Assembly: GCF_007859735.1 (NCBI RefSeq)
Contig: NZ_SIHI01000008.1
Span: 1 to 64,000, forward strand
Source: Thalassoglobus neptunius
GTDB taxonomy: Bacteria; Planctomycetota; Planctomycetia; Planctomycetales; Planctomycetaceae
Direction of reading: 5' to 3'
Length of the DNA: 64,000 bases
Below, one piece after another: positions 55,393 to 64,000 of this stretch (the first letter of the stretch is position 1; every line of letters starts with the position of its first letter). A program made the position numbers and the translations under genes. Below the pieces are notes generated by a model that saw only the letters and a list, made by a program, of their open reading frames with translations, had not been told where the DNA came from and did not search any database.

Positions 55393-56163
55393 ATGCATTC
55401 TCAACTGCTGTCCCTTCTTGTCGTCTGTGTCTCTGTTTCTGGATGCTATTGCTGTCCCGAGTACTACGGTCCGGGAATGGGTGGATGCTACGGATGGACA
55501 CCCTCCTACAATTCCTGTGTGAGTGAATCCTGTCCTCCACCAGCGACGGGGCGTCAACACTACGGAAAACATCCCCGCAGAATGACAATTGCGGAACGGC
55601 GACAGCAACGAGATTTGAAGCGATGGTATCGCGACCTGAACTCAGCTCCGCATTCGGCCTCTCATTGTTCACACTGCAGTCAGCCCATCGATTATGGAAC
55701 TGATTGTGGATGCGGAGGAGGCTGGGACGAATTCAGCTCTTATGACGGCTCATACGTCGACGGCTTCTCAAGTTACGGTGGCGAATACCCTGTCGACGGC
55801 GGGATTTACCACGGAGGAGTTTCGGACAGCTACTGTCCCGATTGCGAAAACCAGTTCAGCGGATCGACCTATCCTTCTGGAGAGGTGTATCATTCCGGCG
55901 AAATGTACCCGGGTGAAGTTTACGGGGCTCCTTCCGAAGCGGCCCCGACTCCTGTTCCGTCGTCTCCGCCGGTTGAACCCACTCAGAGCGGGAATCCACA
56001 GACAAGCATGATTCCTCAACACACTTCGAACGAGTACTATTATCCGCCTCAATCGGGAACACAGCTCCCGCCGATGCCAAGTCCGCAGGCTGTCGAAACC
56101 AGCCGTTCGATTCAACCCGCTTCCGTTGATCCGTCTTTGTTCGCCCCGCCAGTGGTCGAGTAA
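55393..56163 (+). CDS. Cys/Tyr/Gly/Pro-rich lipoprotein of unknown function
   Basis: 256 residues; ACGAGGATCAAAC precedes the ATG. LLSLLVVCVSVSGCYCC is a lipoprotein signal with the lipobox VSGC. The mature part has many Cys, Tyr, Gly, Ser and Pro residues, with Cys pairs such as HCSHCSQ, DCGCGGG and YCPDCEN. A Pro/Gln-rich C-terminus ends PSLFAPPVVE. A short basic helix (TIAERRQQRDLKRWYRD, about 65-82) interrupts it. Cysteine pairs could bind metal or form disulfides. Proteins of this composition are common in the phylum, possibly as proteinaceous wall or surface components. Confidence 0.75.
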   Translation: MHSQLLSLLVVCVSVSGCYCCPEYYGPGMGGCYGWTPSYNSCVSESCPPPATGRQHYGKHPRRMTIAERRQQRDLKRWYRDLNSAPHSASHCSHCSQPIDYGTDCGCGGGWDEFSSYDGSYVDGFSSYGGEYPVDGGIYHGGVSDSYCPDCENQFSGSTYPSGEVYHSGEMYPGEVYGAPSEAAPTPVPSSPPVEPTQSGNPQTSMIPQHTSNEYYYPPQSGTQLPPMPSPQAVETSRSIQPASVDPSLFAPPVVE

Positions 56164-56292
56164 CAAACAGACGAGTAATTCAATTTACAACGTGCGAGAA
56201 CACGCGATTTGTTGAAGCATTTGAATCCGCGCGAGTAATCCCAGCGCGCTCAGAGAGCCATGGGAACGGTTTGAGCATTATTCGTTTGAGCG

Positions 56293-57216
56293 TCATTCAT
56301 CCGTGGACGAGCTCTGAAATTCAATCAGCGTTTTACGGATTGAACTGAGCATCCCGCAGGTGAGAGCACACTCGTACTCGAAGACAGTGCCAGGCACGAT
56401 GGCAAACTGAGTGAGCGGAGCGAAGTACGAACACGCTCCTCGTTGATTTCGATCACCGAAGCGATAGCAGGTAAAGACCTCCGCGACGGGAACAGAAACG
56501 CCGACTCCGTAATCGTTCTCATCAACGTATGCGATCCAGTGTTCCGGGCAGTTGTAACGCTCGTTGGGATAACCGGGTTTGCGGCGAGTCAGCGCATCAT
56601 CGGTGAAAGGTTTCTCACCTGAATAGTAGACGAGTTCCGAAAACCGCCGGTCGAGGAAGACAGCCGGGATTTCCTGATCGTGAACCGGATGTTCGACGTC
56701 GCCTGTATACTCCATGCGATACCGGATTCGCACAAGTGGCCCGTCCAGAGTGATCCATTGCTCGAACGTCACTTCGGGAATTGAATCGCCAGCCGCCCAG
56801 TGCATCGGGAGAGTTTTGACATACAACTCGTTCGGCTTCGCGTGAAAATCGGTGACTGTCGACTTCTTGCCCCGGTAGTCTCCGCCCTGAACAGGATTCC
56901 ATCGCCAGGGTTTCTCAGCCCAGCGAGACCCGTCGACGATGCCGTAAAACGACTGCTGAATCAATCGGCCCTGATCAAAATGATTGATCAGATTCTCTTC
57001 CGATTCTGCTTCCGAAAACCAGCCGATCGCACCACCGGCCGACATCTTGATCGCCACACGGACGAATTCGTTCTCGAGACTCAGCCATTCAGAGTTCGAC
57101 GTCAGGGATGAAGGAGTTGTGTCGTCCGCAAACGCTTGCAGCGGAGAAATGACTCCAAGAGCGATGATCAAACATCGAACAAGAGCGACGCGGATTCGAT
57201 CTCGAGATTCACTCAT
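56293..57216 (-). CDS. Secreted galactose-mutarotase-like protein of unknown function
   Basis: 307 residues from MSESRDRI; AGAGAGAGCGTG precedes the ATG. Signal peptide VALVRCLIIALGVISPLQAFA. The mature part is beta-rich, with VRVAIKMSAGGAIGWFSE, LINHFDQGRLIQQSFYG, FHAKPNELYVKTLPMHWAAG, EQWITLDGPLVRIRYRMEY and the repeated-aromatic GACSYFAPLTQFAI. The opening GGAxGWFS and DxGRLIQQS pattern resembles carbohydrate-binding mutarotase-like domains. I infer that the protein binds or modifies a sugar polymer. The zinc-ribbon gene lies 66 bases upstream on the same strand. Confidence 0.75.
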   Translation of the reverse strand: MSESRDRIRVALVRCLIIALGVISPLQAFADDTTPSSLTSNSEWLSLENEFVRVAIKMSAGGAIGWFSEAESEENLINHFDQGRLIQQSFYGIVDGSRWAEKPWRWNPVQGGDYRGKKSTVTDFHAKPNELYVKTLPMHWAAGDSIPEVTFEQWITLDGPLVRIRYRMEYTGDVEHPVHDQEIPAVFLDRRFSELVYYSGEKPFTDDALTRRKPGYPNERYNCPEHWIAYVDENDYGVGVSVPVAEVFTCYRFGDRNQRGACSYFAPLTQFAIVPGTVFEYECALTCGMLSSIRKTLIEFQSSSTDE

Positions 57217-57282
57217 CACGCTCTCTCTTGTGATCTCGAACGGATGCGTCGTTGTTGCGATTTCATTCAAGGAAGTTTCACA

Positions 57283-57981
57283 TCATCCTTGATAGAGAAG
57301 ACGACCGCACGAACCACAGAACAGAATCTTTCCGGAATTCAGCAGCACCTTGGACTGTGGAGTCAACTGGGTAAAGCAATTGTTACAGACGCCGCCGTTG
57401 GCTTGAGCCATTGCTTCCGGACCGTAAGCGTCGACCAGTCTGTCGTATTGCTCTCGAATTTCCGACGGAACGATTTTCTCAGTCTCTTTGATTTGTTCAC
57501 TCAGAGAGACCTCTTGTTCCCGGAGCACAGCCGATTTTTGTTCGAAGTCGTTGGCGAAATCGCGTGTTTCTTTTTCCAGCTGGGCGATGACTTCCTTCTT
57601 CTCTGCAATCTCTGAAAGCGTTCGATCAACCCGTTCGAGTGCTTCGAGCACTTCATCTTCGAGCACCGCTTTTGCAGCCACGTCTGCGTCGATTTGCCCT
57701 CGGATGATGTCAAACTCTCGGTTCGAAGCAGCTGTGTTGAGTTTGCACTGCAACTCGACCATGTGAGCTTCTTTGGACTTGAGGTCGAGATTCTTGCGGT
57801 CAGCGAGACCACGCACTTCCTGCAGCGACTGTTCAAGTTTGGTCAACTCATCCTGTGCTGCTTCTACGCGAGCTTGGCGAGCCCGAATTTGCCGAGGACC
57901 CCGAGCCAACTTGTCTTGTGTCTTTTTGAGATCCTTGTGCAGGTCATGCAACCGACGATAATCCGTTGCAGATGGGGGCAT
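57283..57981 (-). CDS. Coiled-coil protein with C-terminal C4-type zinc ribbon
   Basis: 232 residues; CGGAGCCC precedes the ATG. Residues 10-175 are an unbroken charged helical hairpin (KKTQDKLARGP ... ETRDFANDFEQK). The end carries a zinc ribbon with two Cys-x-x-Cys pairs, GGVCNNCFTQLTPQ and ILFCGSCGRLLY. This is the architecture of the C4-type zinc-ribbon (zf-RING_7, CT398-like) family. Members are proposed to bind nucleic acid or Sec/Tad-type export components; function is not settled. It is likely co-transcribed with the mutarotase-like gene. Confidence 0.88.
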   Translation of the reverse strand: MPPSATDYRRLHDLHKDLKKTQDKLARGPRQIRARQARVEAAQDELTKLEQSLQEVRGLADRKNLDLKSKEAHMVELQCKLNTAASNREFDIIRGQIDADVAAKAVLEDEVLEALERVDRTLSEIAEKKEVIAQLEKETRDFANDFEQKSAVLREQEVSLSEQIKETEKIVPSEIREQYDRLVDAYGPEAMAQANGGVCNNCFTQLTPQSKVLLNSGKILFCGSCGRLLYQG

Positions 57982-58142
57982 CGATGGGCTCCGTTGAAAT
58001 CATTTAAGAAAGGGGACGCCGTGAGGCGCTCTATCGAAGTCTGGCAGATTCCTGTCAGCTTGCAATCGTCAATCAATCCGATCTGTTGAGATCAAGCAAA
58101 TCCTATCCGAAATAAGGGTGCAAGAAACCCCTCAATAATTGG

Positions 58143-58184
58143 AAAAAACCTTCCGCGTCTCAGCATCAGACACGGAAGGTTTTC
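58143..58184 (-). terminator. Bidirectional rho-independent terminator
   Basis: AACCTTCCGCGTC (58147-58159) and GACACGGAAGGTT (58169-58181) pair over 13 bp with one mismatch. The stem is flanked by an A-run (58143-58148) and TTTT (58180-58183). It lies about 40 bases downstream of the 1250-residue minus-strand gene, whose transcript it should end. Confidence 0.88.
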
Positions 58185-58221
58185 GTCAAATCAATCGAAG
58201 TTCAGGACTCGTCCCAATTCG

Positions 58222-61200
58222 TCAGGGAGTTGCTGAGGCCTGTTCCGGTTTGGAAAACATCTTGTCATCACGGTTTCCCCGTGAAAGAAGAAACGCCATC
58301 AGGTCGAGCAATTCTTCCTCGTTCAGAGTGTCGGCCAGTCCTTGTGGCATCATAGAAACTCGGGAAGGAATCATCTCTTCGATCTGCCTCCGGTCGACGC
58401 GGACTTGAGCGTTCGGGTCGAGCATGTTGGTATTGATCTGGAATGAATCGCCAGCAAGGTTGACGATACGTCCCTGGATCACTTTTCCATCAATGGTCAA
58501 AATCTGGACGGCAGAATACTGATCACTGATGACTTTGCTCGGATCCAGAATCGACTCCAGAATGTACTTTCTGTCGAATCGACCAGCGAGTCCGGTCAGA
58601 TCCGGTCCGACGGCTCCACCTTCTCCCGCAAATCGATGGCATGCAAAGCAGTTGGCAGCACCGAACATTTTTCGGCCATGTTCGAAGTCGCGATTGACGA
58701 GGCTCGACTCAACCTTGGGAAGCAGTTCATCCATCGTCCACTTCTTCACGAATGGGCGTGGCTCGGCCGCCAACGGGTTGACCTGACCTTCAGGTTTCTT
58801 CGTGAGGATCGGTTCGAGGCGGGTTTTCTCTTCTTCGTTGAGGTGTGCAACAGCTTCTTCTTTGATGTTGTTCACAAACATCCCGAAGCTTGCTCCTCCG
58901 CGATAACCAGACGCTTTCACAAACCAGTTGAAGTACTGCTCTTGCAGTTCGGGTGTCCATCCCGCTTGCAGGTGTCGAAGCGATTTCGCGTACAGAATCT
59001 GCTCTTCTTGCGATGGAGCATTGTTGAGCAAGGCAACCCCTTTGGCAGCTGCTTGCGGAGATTGAAGGTAAATCAGAACATCCAGCAGCATTGAGTTTGC
59101 TTCCGGGCTGTCGGCGGGAAGCATTGGATTCAGATGTTTGATGAGTTCATCTCTGACTTCCGCAGCAGGCTGACCGAACCGAAGCAATGCAAGCTGCAAG
59201 ACTCGCAATGACGCCAACTGTTGCTGACGGTCGAGTGACTCCGGTTTCAGCTCGCCGAGAGAAATGAGAATCTTCGTTTGAAGCTCAAGGTCTTCTTTGG
59301 AGATTTGTGTGGGCTGGCTCCAGTCAGGGGGTGTTGTGTCGACAGCTTCATCGTCGTTCTTGGACGGACGACGATGTGTTCGGCACAATGCGAGAAGTGC
59401 TTCGATGCGTGCATTGGGATCGGGTTCCTTCAGTGCCAGCTCTTGCCATTCACTGATCGGACGGTGTTCGATCGCTGTTCGTGCTGCGGTCCGAATGACG
59501 CGGTCGGGATGACTCAGATGCTTCCAGGCGATTTTCACTGCGCGAGGATGTTTTTCTCCGTGTAATTTTTCGAGTCGCGCTCGAAGTGCGCGGAGTTTGG
59601 AACCGTTCTTCTGGCTGGCATCGACAGGTTCGGTCGATTGTTTTCCGGTGTAAGTGACTCGGTAGAGACCGGATTGAACTCTTCGACCACCGATTGCGAA
59701 GTACATCGCTCCATCAACAGGGTTGATCACCAGATCGGTCAACGGAAGCGGTGTTCCGGCGATAAACTCTTCGAATTCGGCAGTGTACGATGCTCCATCC
59801 GGTTTCAAGTGGACGGCGTACATTTTCCCGTAGCTCCAGTCACTGATGAACAGTGCTTTCTGATACCGGGCAGGGAACTTTGCTCCGTAACCGAAGACGA
59901 TCCCCGTGGGAGAACCCGGTCCAATGTTAACCACGGGGGGGAGTGTGTCCGCGAAGTATTCGGGGAACTTGCCGCCACCGTTTCGCCATCCGAAATCGAC
60001 ACCACTCAAGACGTGCGAAATTCGAGTTGGACGATACCAGGGAGTGTTGATATCCCATTCCATGTCGGCATCGTATGTGAAAAGTTCTCCATCGGCGTTC
60101 AGGGCAGCATCGTATTCATTCCGAAATCCGACAGTGACCAGTTCCCAGTTCTTGCCTTCAGGATCGATGCGGCTGATGTATCCACCGGGTGCGGGAGTTC
60201 CTTTCATGAAGCCACGGCCGTAAGCGCGAGGCAGCATGTTGTCTTCATCCCAAATCTGCGGGACGCGCGAACTCGCGAACTCCGTCAATGCGGTCTTGTT
60301 TCCGACGACGATATACAACCCTTCGCCATCCGGAGTCAGCAGTGCAGCGTGAGGACCATGCTCACCGCTTCCGCCTTCCCACTGACGCAGCGTCGTCAAC
60401 TGGTCCAGTTGATCATCTCCGTCAGTGTCGGTGGCTCGGTAAACGCCACTGGTGAATTTTCCACCGGAGTTGACGACGATGTAGAGGCTGTCAAAAGCCC
60501 AGAGAAGTCCTTGAGCTTCTCCGATATTCAAATTGATTGGTTCAATCTCAACTTCAGTTGCCCCTCGAATTCCTGGAGGAGTGACGCGGAAGAGTCCGCC
60601 GTACTGATCACAGACAATCAGTCGTCCTTCCGGGTCGGTACACATGCTGACCCATGATCCTTCTTCGTCTTTCGGGACGGAATAAAGCAACTCGACTTCG
60701 AATCCCTTTTTGGTGATCAGCTGGTCAATCGGAGTCGCTTCAGGTTGTTTGAGTTTCGCAGCGGCGAGAAGTTTTTCGTCGGTCATTTCCCATGGACCAC
60801 CGGTCAGCTCGGCAACCACTTCGGCGTTCTTCCACGAATTCGGAGTTTTGAAATCGAGGTTCCGCCAGCCTTTCGCCGGTTTCGTGGAGGCTTTCCAACT
60901 CCCGTCAGAGACGATCGACCACGCGTCGCGCCAGCCCGATTCAAAGTTCAGCATCACCAACAGACCAGCAGGGCCGTCGCTGTTCTTGGCTTCAACGGCA
61001 AGAACATGTTTTCCGCCCGGAGCGTCTTCGTCGATGAGAGGATTCAGGTCGAAGAAGACCGGTTCCGACCAGCTTGAACTTTCGAGGACTTTCTTTCCAT
61101 CCAGAAAGATCGTCATTTCGTCATCGCACGTGGTGTAAAGCCGTGCCGCAGCGATCGCACCTTTGAGCTCAAATTCTTTTCGGAAGAAGACTTTCTCGGC

Positions 61201-61974
61201 CAGTTGATCGCCTTCGTTGAGCCAGATCCATTTCGGATTGGCGTTCTCAGGCCGCACTTTTGACTGGCTGGTCTTTTTCTTCGACTTCTTTTTCTGATCG
61301 AGTGTTTTCAAGCGAATGTTGCGAAACTGCGCTGTCATCGCTGGGCCGCGGTGCACTTGAAACGCGATCAGTCCCTTCATCTCTCGTTCAGCTTCGTGAT
61401 CGTCAATGATCTCGACTGTCGTGACTCCGTCAATTGCGTGTTTCAGGTGATTTCCTTTGCACGTGATGGTCAGTTCATGCCAATCGGTGACGTCGATGGG
61501 ATCAACAGCGACATCAAGGGAGCTTGCATGTTTCTTCCCTTCGTTGTCGACCGTCACTTTTTGACCACGTTGAGCAACGATTCCGCGACCGCGCTCGTCG
61601 TAAAGCATTCCGGTGTATTCAGGTTTTCCGTGAATATCGGCCTGATATCCACCGACCGACCATTTGCCGACATTGGGCATTTTCTTCGATCGGTATTGAA
61701 CTCCTGAGTTGTTGTCACCCAGTACACGAAACTCGAGTTTCAGTTCGAAGTCACCAACTTCACCACCGTCCCAGATGAGAAACTGGTTGTGATCGAGATG
61801 ATCAGGTCCGTTTGTTTTGCCAGTGATCACACCGTCTTCGACGGACCAGAGTTCGGGGTTGCCGTCCCATCCAGTGAGGTCTTTGCCATTGAAGAGAGAT
61901 TTGTATCCCTCCTCGCCGCACGCTGTGATGGAAAGAGCTCCCACGAGAAAGCAGGAAATGAAAACACGAAACAT
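58222..61974 (-). CDS. DUF1080 / beta-propeller dehydrogenase-like / Pirellula-type cytochrome c fusion
   Basis: 1250 residues; CCGGAGTCCTTGA precedes the ATG. Signal peptide with ITAC (possible lipobox). Order: DUF1080 (3-keto-disaccharide hydrolase-like, about 25-225, [18 protein letters not shown]); a Lys-rich linker ([12 protein letters not shown]); and a galactose-binding-like beta-sandwich (about 245-400). A six-bladed propeller of the membrane-bound dehydrogenase type (about 410-780) follows, with [40 protein letters not shown] and [24 protein letters not shown]-like helices and the c-type heme domain [20 protein letters not shown] (heme Cys 1109/1112, His1113) end it, with Met in MMPQGLAD as likely distal ligand. 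It probably oxidises or binds sugars in the periplasm. Confidence 0.9.
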   Translation of the reverse strand: MFRVFISCFLVGALSITACGEEGYKSLFNGKDLTGWDGNPELWSVEDGVITGKTNGPDHLDHNQFLIWDGGEVGDFELKLEFRVLGDNNSGVQYRSKKMPNVGKWSVGGYQADIHGKPEYTGMLYDERGRGIVAQRGQKVTVDNEGKKHASSLDVAVDPIDVTDWHELTITCKGNHLKHAIDGVTTVEIIDDHEAEREMKGLIAFQVHRGPAMTAQFRNIRLKTLDQKKKSKKKTSQSKVRPENANPKWIWLNEGDQLAEKVFFRKEFELKGAIAAARLYTTCDDEMTIFLDGKKVLESSSWSEPVFFDLNPLIDEDAPGGKHVLAVEAKNSDGPAGLLVMLNFESGWRDAWSIVSDGSWKASTKPAKGWRNLDFKTPNSWKNAEVVAELTGGPWEMTDEKLLAAAKLKQPEATPIDQLITKKGFEVELLYSVPKDEEGSWVSMCTDPEGRLIVCDQYGGLFRVTPPGIRGATEVEIEPINLNIGEAQGLLWAFDSLYIVVNSGGKFTSGVYRATDTDGDDQLDQLTTLRQWEGGSGEHGPHAALLTPDGEGLYIVVGNKTALTEFASSRVPQIWDEDNMLPRAYGRGFMKGTPAPGGYISRIDPEGKNWELVTVGFRNEYDAALNADGELFTYDADMEWDINTPWYRPTRISHVLSGVDFGWRNGGGKFPEYFADTLPPVVNIGPGSPTGIVFGYGAKFPARYQKALFISDWSYGKMYAVHLKPDGASYTAEFEEFIAGTPLPLTDLVINPVDGAMYFAIGGRRVQSGLYRVTYTGKQSTEPVDASQKNGSKLRALRARLEKLHGEKHPRAVKIAWKHLSHPDRVIRTAARTAIEHRPISEWQELALKEPDPNARIEALLALCRTHRRPSKNDDEAVDTTPPDWSQPTQISKEDLELQTKILISLGELKPESLDRQQQLASLRVLQLALLRFGQPAAEVRDELIKHLNPMLPADSPEANSMLLDVLIYLQSPQAAAKGVALLNNAPSQEEQILYAKSLRHLQAGWTPELQEQYFNWFVKASGYRGGASFGMFVNNIKEEAVAHLNEEEKTRLEPILTKKPEGQVNPLAAEPRPFVKKWTMDELLPKVESSLVNRDFEHGRKMFGAANCFACHRFAGEGGAVGPDLTGLAGRFDRKYILESILDPSKVISDQYSAVQILTIDGKVIQGRIVNLAGDSFQINTNMLDPNAQVRVDRRQIEEMIPSRVSMMPQGLADTLNEEELLDLMAFLLSRGNRDDKMFSKPEQASATP

Positions 61975-62551
61975 TCAAGGACTCCGGGTAGGAAGAAGTA
62001 GTGGAGGACTTATCAAATTGGGAATGTCTGAACATTCCGGAGAGAACAATTCAACAAACGTTGATCGTAGCAAAATTTGCATGGCGTGCCACCTGAGCCC
62101 GCGTCAGTGAGCATGTTGCTGGTGCCGGCACTCTGGCTGGACTCTTGAAATGGCTTTCACCGCGTTTGCTCATGCGTTGCTCATGCAAATTTGCAAAAAA
62201 ATGTCTCCGAAAACGTACCTATCCGGGCATTTGCGCTGTCCTGACTTTTCGGATCAATCGGACCGGTCCAGATAGTGACCGAATTGGACCCGTGTCGTGA
62301 TTTTTCGAATGCAACATGATTTTTGGGCCGAATTTGCTTCCAATTTCGGACGAGAATTCAGGCGTCAATTGGCGATCCGTCGGTGATGGACGCGATGGTC
62401 GATCCAATTCCATGCCAAACCCCTTTGCAGCGTCGCTGTGCAACCTAGGCTTTCAGACATTTCCCTTATCACGTCTCGTGAACGCGTTTCTCCTGTCTAA
62501 TCAGAGACCAGTCTCATGGCAAAAATCTCCACTGAGATCGTGGCAGTTTAG
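61975..62551. other. Divergent intergenic region
   Basis: About 575 bases. It contains a degenerate repeat copy (62109-62206), a perfect palindrome GGACCGGTCC (62260-62269), and an ATG at 62516 whose frame ends at TAG 62549. That short frame is discussed with the next gene. No other gene is recognised. Confidence 0.45.
62109..62206 (+). repeat. Degenerate copy of the ~103-bp intergenic repeat (copy 6)
   Basis: GAGCATGTTGCTGGTGCC, GGCACTCTGGCTGGA, GGCTTTCACCGCGTTTGCTC, ATGCAAATTTGCAAAAAAAT and GTCT follow the order and near-length of the full copies. Many positions differ and the CTCGTGCGAG palindrome is changed to CTCATGCGTT. It lies 135 bases upstream of the 1250-residue minus-strand gene, the same relative place as the full copies. 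Confidence 0.4.
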
Positions 62552-64000
62552 TTGATCGTGTTGTCAACACAATTGCTTTCCCGAACAGCAGAAGCTGCAG
62601 AGTCTCCATCGCTTCTCGTTCCCGAAACTCACGTTGTTCCCGAAACTCAATCCGTTGAGTCAGGTTCGATTGGTGAAGAATTCGAACAGCTTCTGGAGAG
62701 TGCATCCGAAAACGAAGATCTTCCGATTCAGATCGAAACAGTTGATTCACATTCACAGGGAATCACGATTGCTGTCCATCAGTCGTTTCTTTCGAAGTGG
62801 ATCAATCGGTCAACGTCCGAATGCGGTGGAGTCCGCGATCGGATTCTCGAAGCAGAAGTTTTTGGGAATCAGTGTACGACCACTCAGGCGAATCTCGAGA
62901 TGGTCAAGTCTCTGCGACCGGCCAAATTCTTTGTGACGCTGAATGGTCAGACACACAACCAAACGACGAGCTTTGTCCGACGGACTCAAATTTCGTCGCG
63001 AGGCCAATATCACTTTCATTCCAGAAAAGCGGTTGTGTTTGACGGAACAAAACTGGCATCGGCTGCACCGGTCACAACCTGTCAGATCTTTCAACAGAAC
63101 TATTCCGCTTCAACTCCCTTCGACGGAATTCCGCTTCTCGGAAATCTGGCAAGCGAGACCGCTCTTCGAATGGCGAATCAGCGACAGGAGTACGTCCGGC
63201 AGAACGCAGCGAACCGCATCAATCAACGCGTGATCAGCCAATTTGATGAACGCGTGAATGCTCGGGTTTTCGCACTCAATCAGAACTTGCAATCGAAGTT
63301 CGGCTCCGTGTTGAGTCGTCTCAAATTCGATCCGACGGACATCGCGACCCGCTCCACGAATGAGCATTTGCTCGTTCATATTGGTCCTGGAGCAGATCAA
63401 CTGGCCACTCGCCATTTCGATCCCAACAGCCTTCCCAAAGAAGGCGTGATTGTCCGAGTGCAGCAGTCGTTCATGAATGATGTGATCGAACGTTCCCCAC
63501 TTGCGGGTCTGATGATTCCGGACACGATTCTCGAAAGCGTGCAGATCGACAACGGCTCGCCGCAGTTGATTATTCAAAACCCACGCTTCGGCAGTCTGGT
63601 GATGGCCGAGCAGTCACCTCTTCGAGTGGGACTGAAGAATGGGCTTGTTGTCTTGCAGGCGAATTTGGGATTTCGACCTGTGTGGGGACCCGAGTTTCCG
63701 GAACATCAAGTGACCGTCAATATCGAACCGGAACTGCAGGGACGGCAAATCGGAATCGGAGTCATGATCGACGAACTGAAATCGATCGCATCCAACGAAA
63801 CGACCGTCTTCGAACTTCGCAGAGATTCCTTCAACCGAATGCTTGCTCAGACTCCCCGATTTCCGTCGCGATTTTCCATTCACTCCGACAACGTGAACGC
63901 TCCAAGTCAACTTGAAGTGACCGAGATCGAAATTGCCGACGGTTGGATGCAACTCTCCCTGAATACCCCCGGTGAGAACCACTCTGATCCTGCCAAACCC
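62552..64000 (+). CDS. Secreted planctomycete protein of unknown function, cut by window end
   Basis: A 483-codon open frame to the window end, with continuous coding character from about 62600. It contains HQSFLSKWINRSTSECGG, TCQIFQQNYSASTPFDGIP and a helical ETALRMANQRQEYVRQNAAN. The sandwich-like C-terminal part includes NIEPELQGRQIGIGVMIDEL. I do not recognise a named family; the layout recalls uncharacterised secreted planctomycete proteins. The N-terminus is odd. Reading from ATG 62516 gives MAKISTEIVAV, then a TAG (62549-62551), then LIVLSTQLLSRTAEAAESP. The two pieces together look like one signal peptide. Either TTG/GTG codons after the TAG start translation, or the gene carries a nonsense change. 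Confidence 0.75.
   Translation, partial: MIVLSTQLLSRTAEAAESPSLLVPETHVVPETQSVESGSIGEEFEQLLESASENEDLPIQIETVDSHSQGITIAVHQSFLSKWINRSTSECGGVRDRILEAEVFGNQCTTTQANLEMVKSLRPAKFFVTLNGQTHNQTTSFVRRTQISSRGQYHFHSRKAVVFDGTKLASAAPVTTCQIFQQNYSASTPFDGIPLLGNLASETALRMANQRQEYVRQNAANRINQRVISQFDERVNARVFALNQNLQSKFGSVLSRLKFDPTDIATRSTNEHLLVHIGPGADQLATRHFDPNSLPKEGVIVRVQQSFMNDVIERSPLAGLMIPDTILESVQIDNGSPQLIIQNPRFGSLVMAEQSPLRVGLKNGLVVLQANLGFRPVWGPEFPEHQVTVNIEPELQGRQIGIGVMIDELKSIASNETTVFELRRDSFNRMLAQTPRFPSRFSIHSDNVNAPSQLEVTEIEIADGWMQLSLNTPGENHSDPAKP

Noticed and set aside
62260-62269. Palindrome GGACCGGTCC as an operator
   Set aside because: A single 10-bp palindrome with no second copy at a promoter is expected by chance in this length of sequence.

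Overview
The window looks like chromosomal DNA of a planctomycete, probably Planctomycetaceae/Planctomycetales. The evidence is a DUF1559 prepilin-like protein, a very large DUF1080 / beta-propeller / Pirellula-type cytochrome c fusion, a DUF4159 protein, a PmoA-like (DUF6807) protein, an H4MPT-pathway formyltransferase/hydrolase subunit (FhcA), a spdEFG/mitochondrial-like elongation factor G, and many secreted planctomycete-type proteins of unknown function. GC content is moderate. Genes lie singly or in short runs on both strands. I saw no rRNA, no convincing tRNA, no CRISPR array and no prophage.

Layout. Positions 1-130 carry the last codons of an IS5-type transposase, whose end abuts half of an intergenic repeat. 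274-5227 (minus): a secreted unknown protein, a secreted esterase, an HU-like protein with a clear terminator, and CysC. 5886-7781 (plus): hisI, hisG and csrA. 7943-12364 (minus): a giant secreted PQQ/beta-propeller protein. 12673-13892 (plus): a single-domain response regulator and an FHA protein. 14023-15922 (minus): a lone oxidase subunit III and apgM. 16314-19902 (minus): a B-type succinate dehydrogenase operon sdhC-sdhA-sdhB ending at a terminator. 20061-21534 (minus): a leucine-rich-repeat-like lipoprotein and a small conserved protein. 21655-24064 (plus): an M20 amidohydrolase and a YbdK-type carboxylate-amine ligase. 25012-27153: fusA with a terminator. 27541-31815 (plus): a polytopic membrane protein and a LolC/LolD-type ABC exporter. 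32146-39122 (plus): ilvE, a GNAT acetyltransferase, dapB, a PmoA-like protein, thrC, a small membrane protein and a rhomboid protease. 39128-41596 (minus): an alkaline-phosphatase-superfamily protein and a sugar-phosphate isomerase. 42255-47680 (plus): the DUF1559 protein with a terminator, a zinc-ribbon/HEAT/propeller membrane protein and scpA. 47829-54740 (minus): fhcA, a DUF4159 protein, an SGNH-like protein and a membrane-anchored HTH protein with an acidic repeat region. 55393-56163 (plus): a Cys/Tyr-rich lipoprotein. 56293-61974 (minus): a mutarotase-like secreted protein, a coiled-coil zinc-ribbon protein and the 1250-residue cytochrome fusion. 62552-64000 (plus): a secreted protein cut by the window end, with a TAG inside its apparent signal peptide.

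How the genes relate. Core metabolism (his, lys/thr, ilv, sulfate assimilation, TCA, glycolysis) is scattered between secreted or envelope proteins typical of the phylum. The most notable non-genic structure is a family of about 103-bp imperfect inverted-repeat elements. Three full copies lie in the same orientation just upstream of minus-strand genes, and several degraded or half copies occur elsewhere. The most unusual proteins are the acidic-repeat HTH membrane protein, the HEAT/zinc-ribbon/propeller protein, and the DUF4159/SGNH pair in which the SGNH partner lacks the usual catalytic serine.
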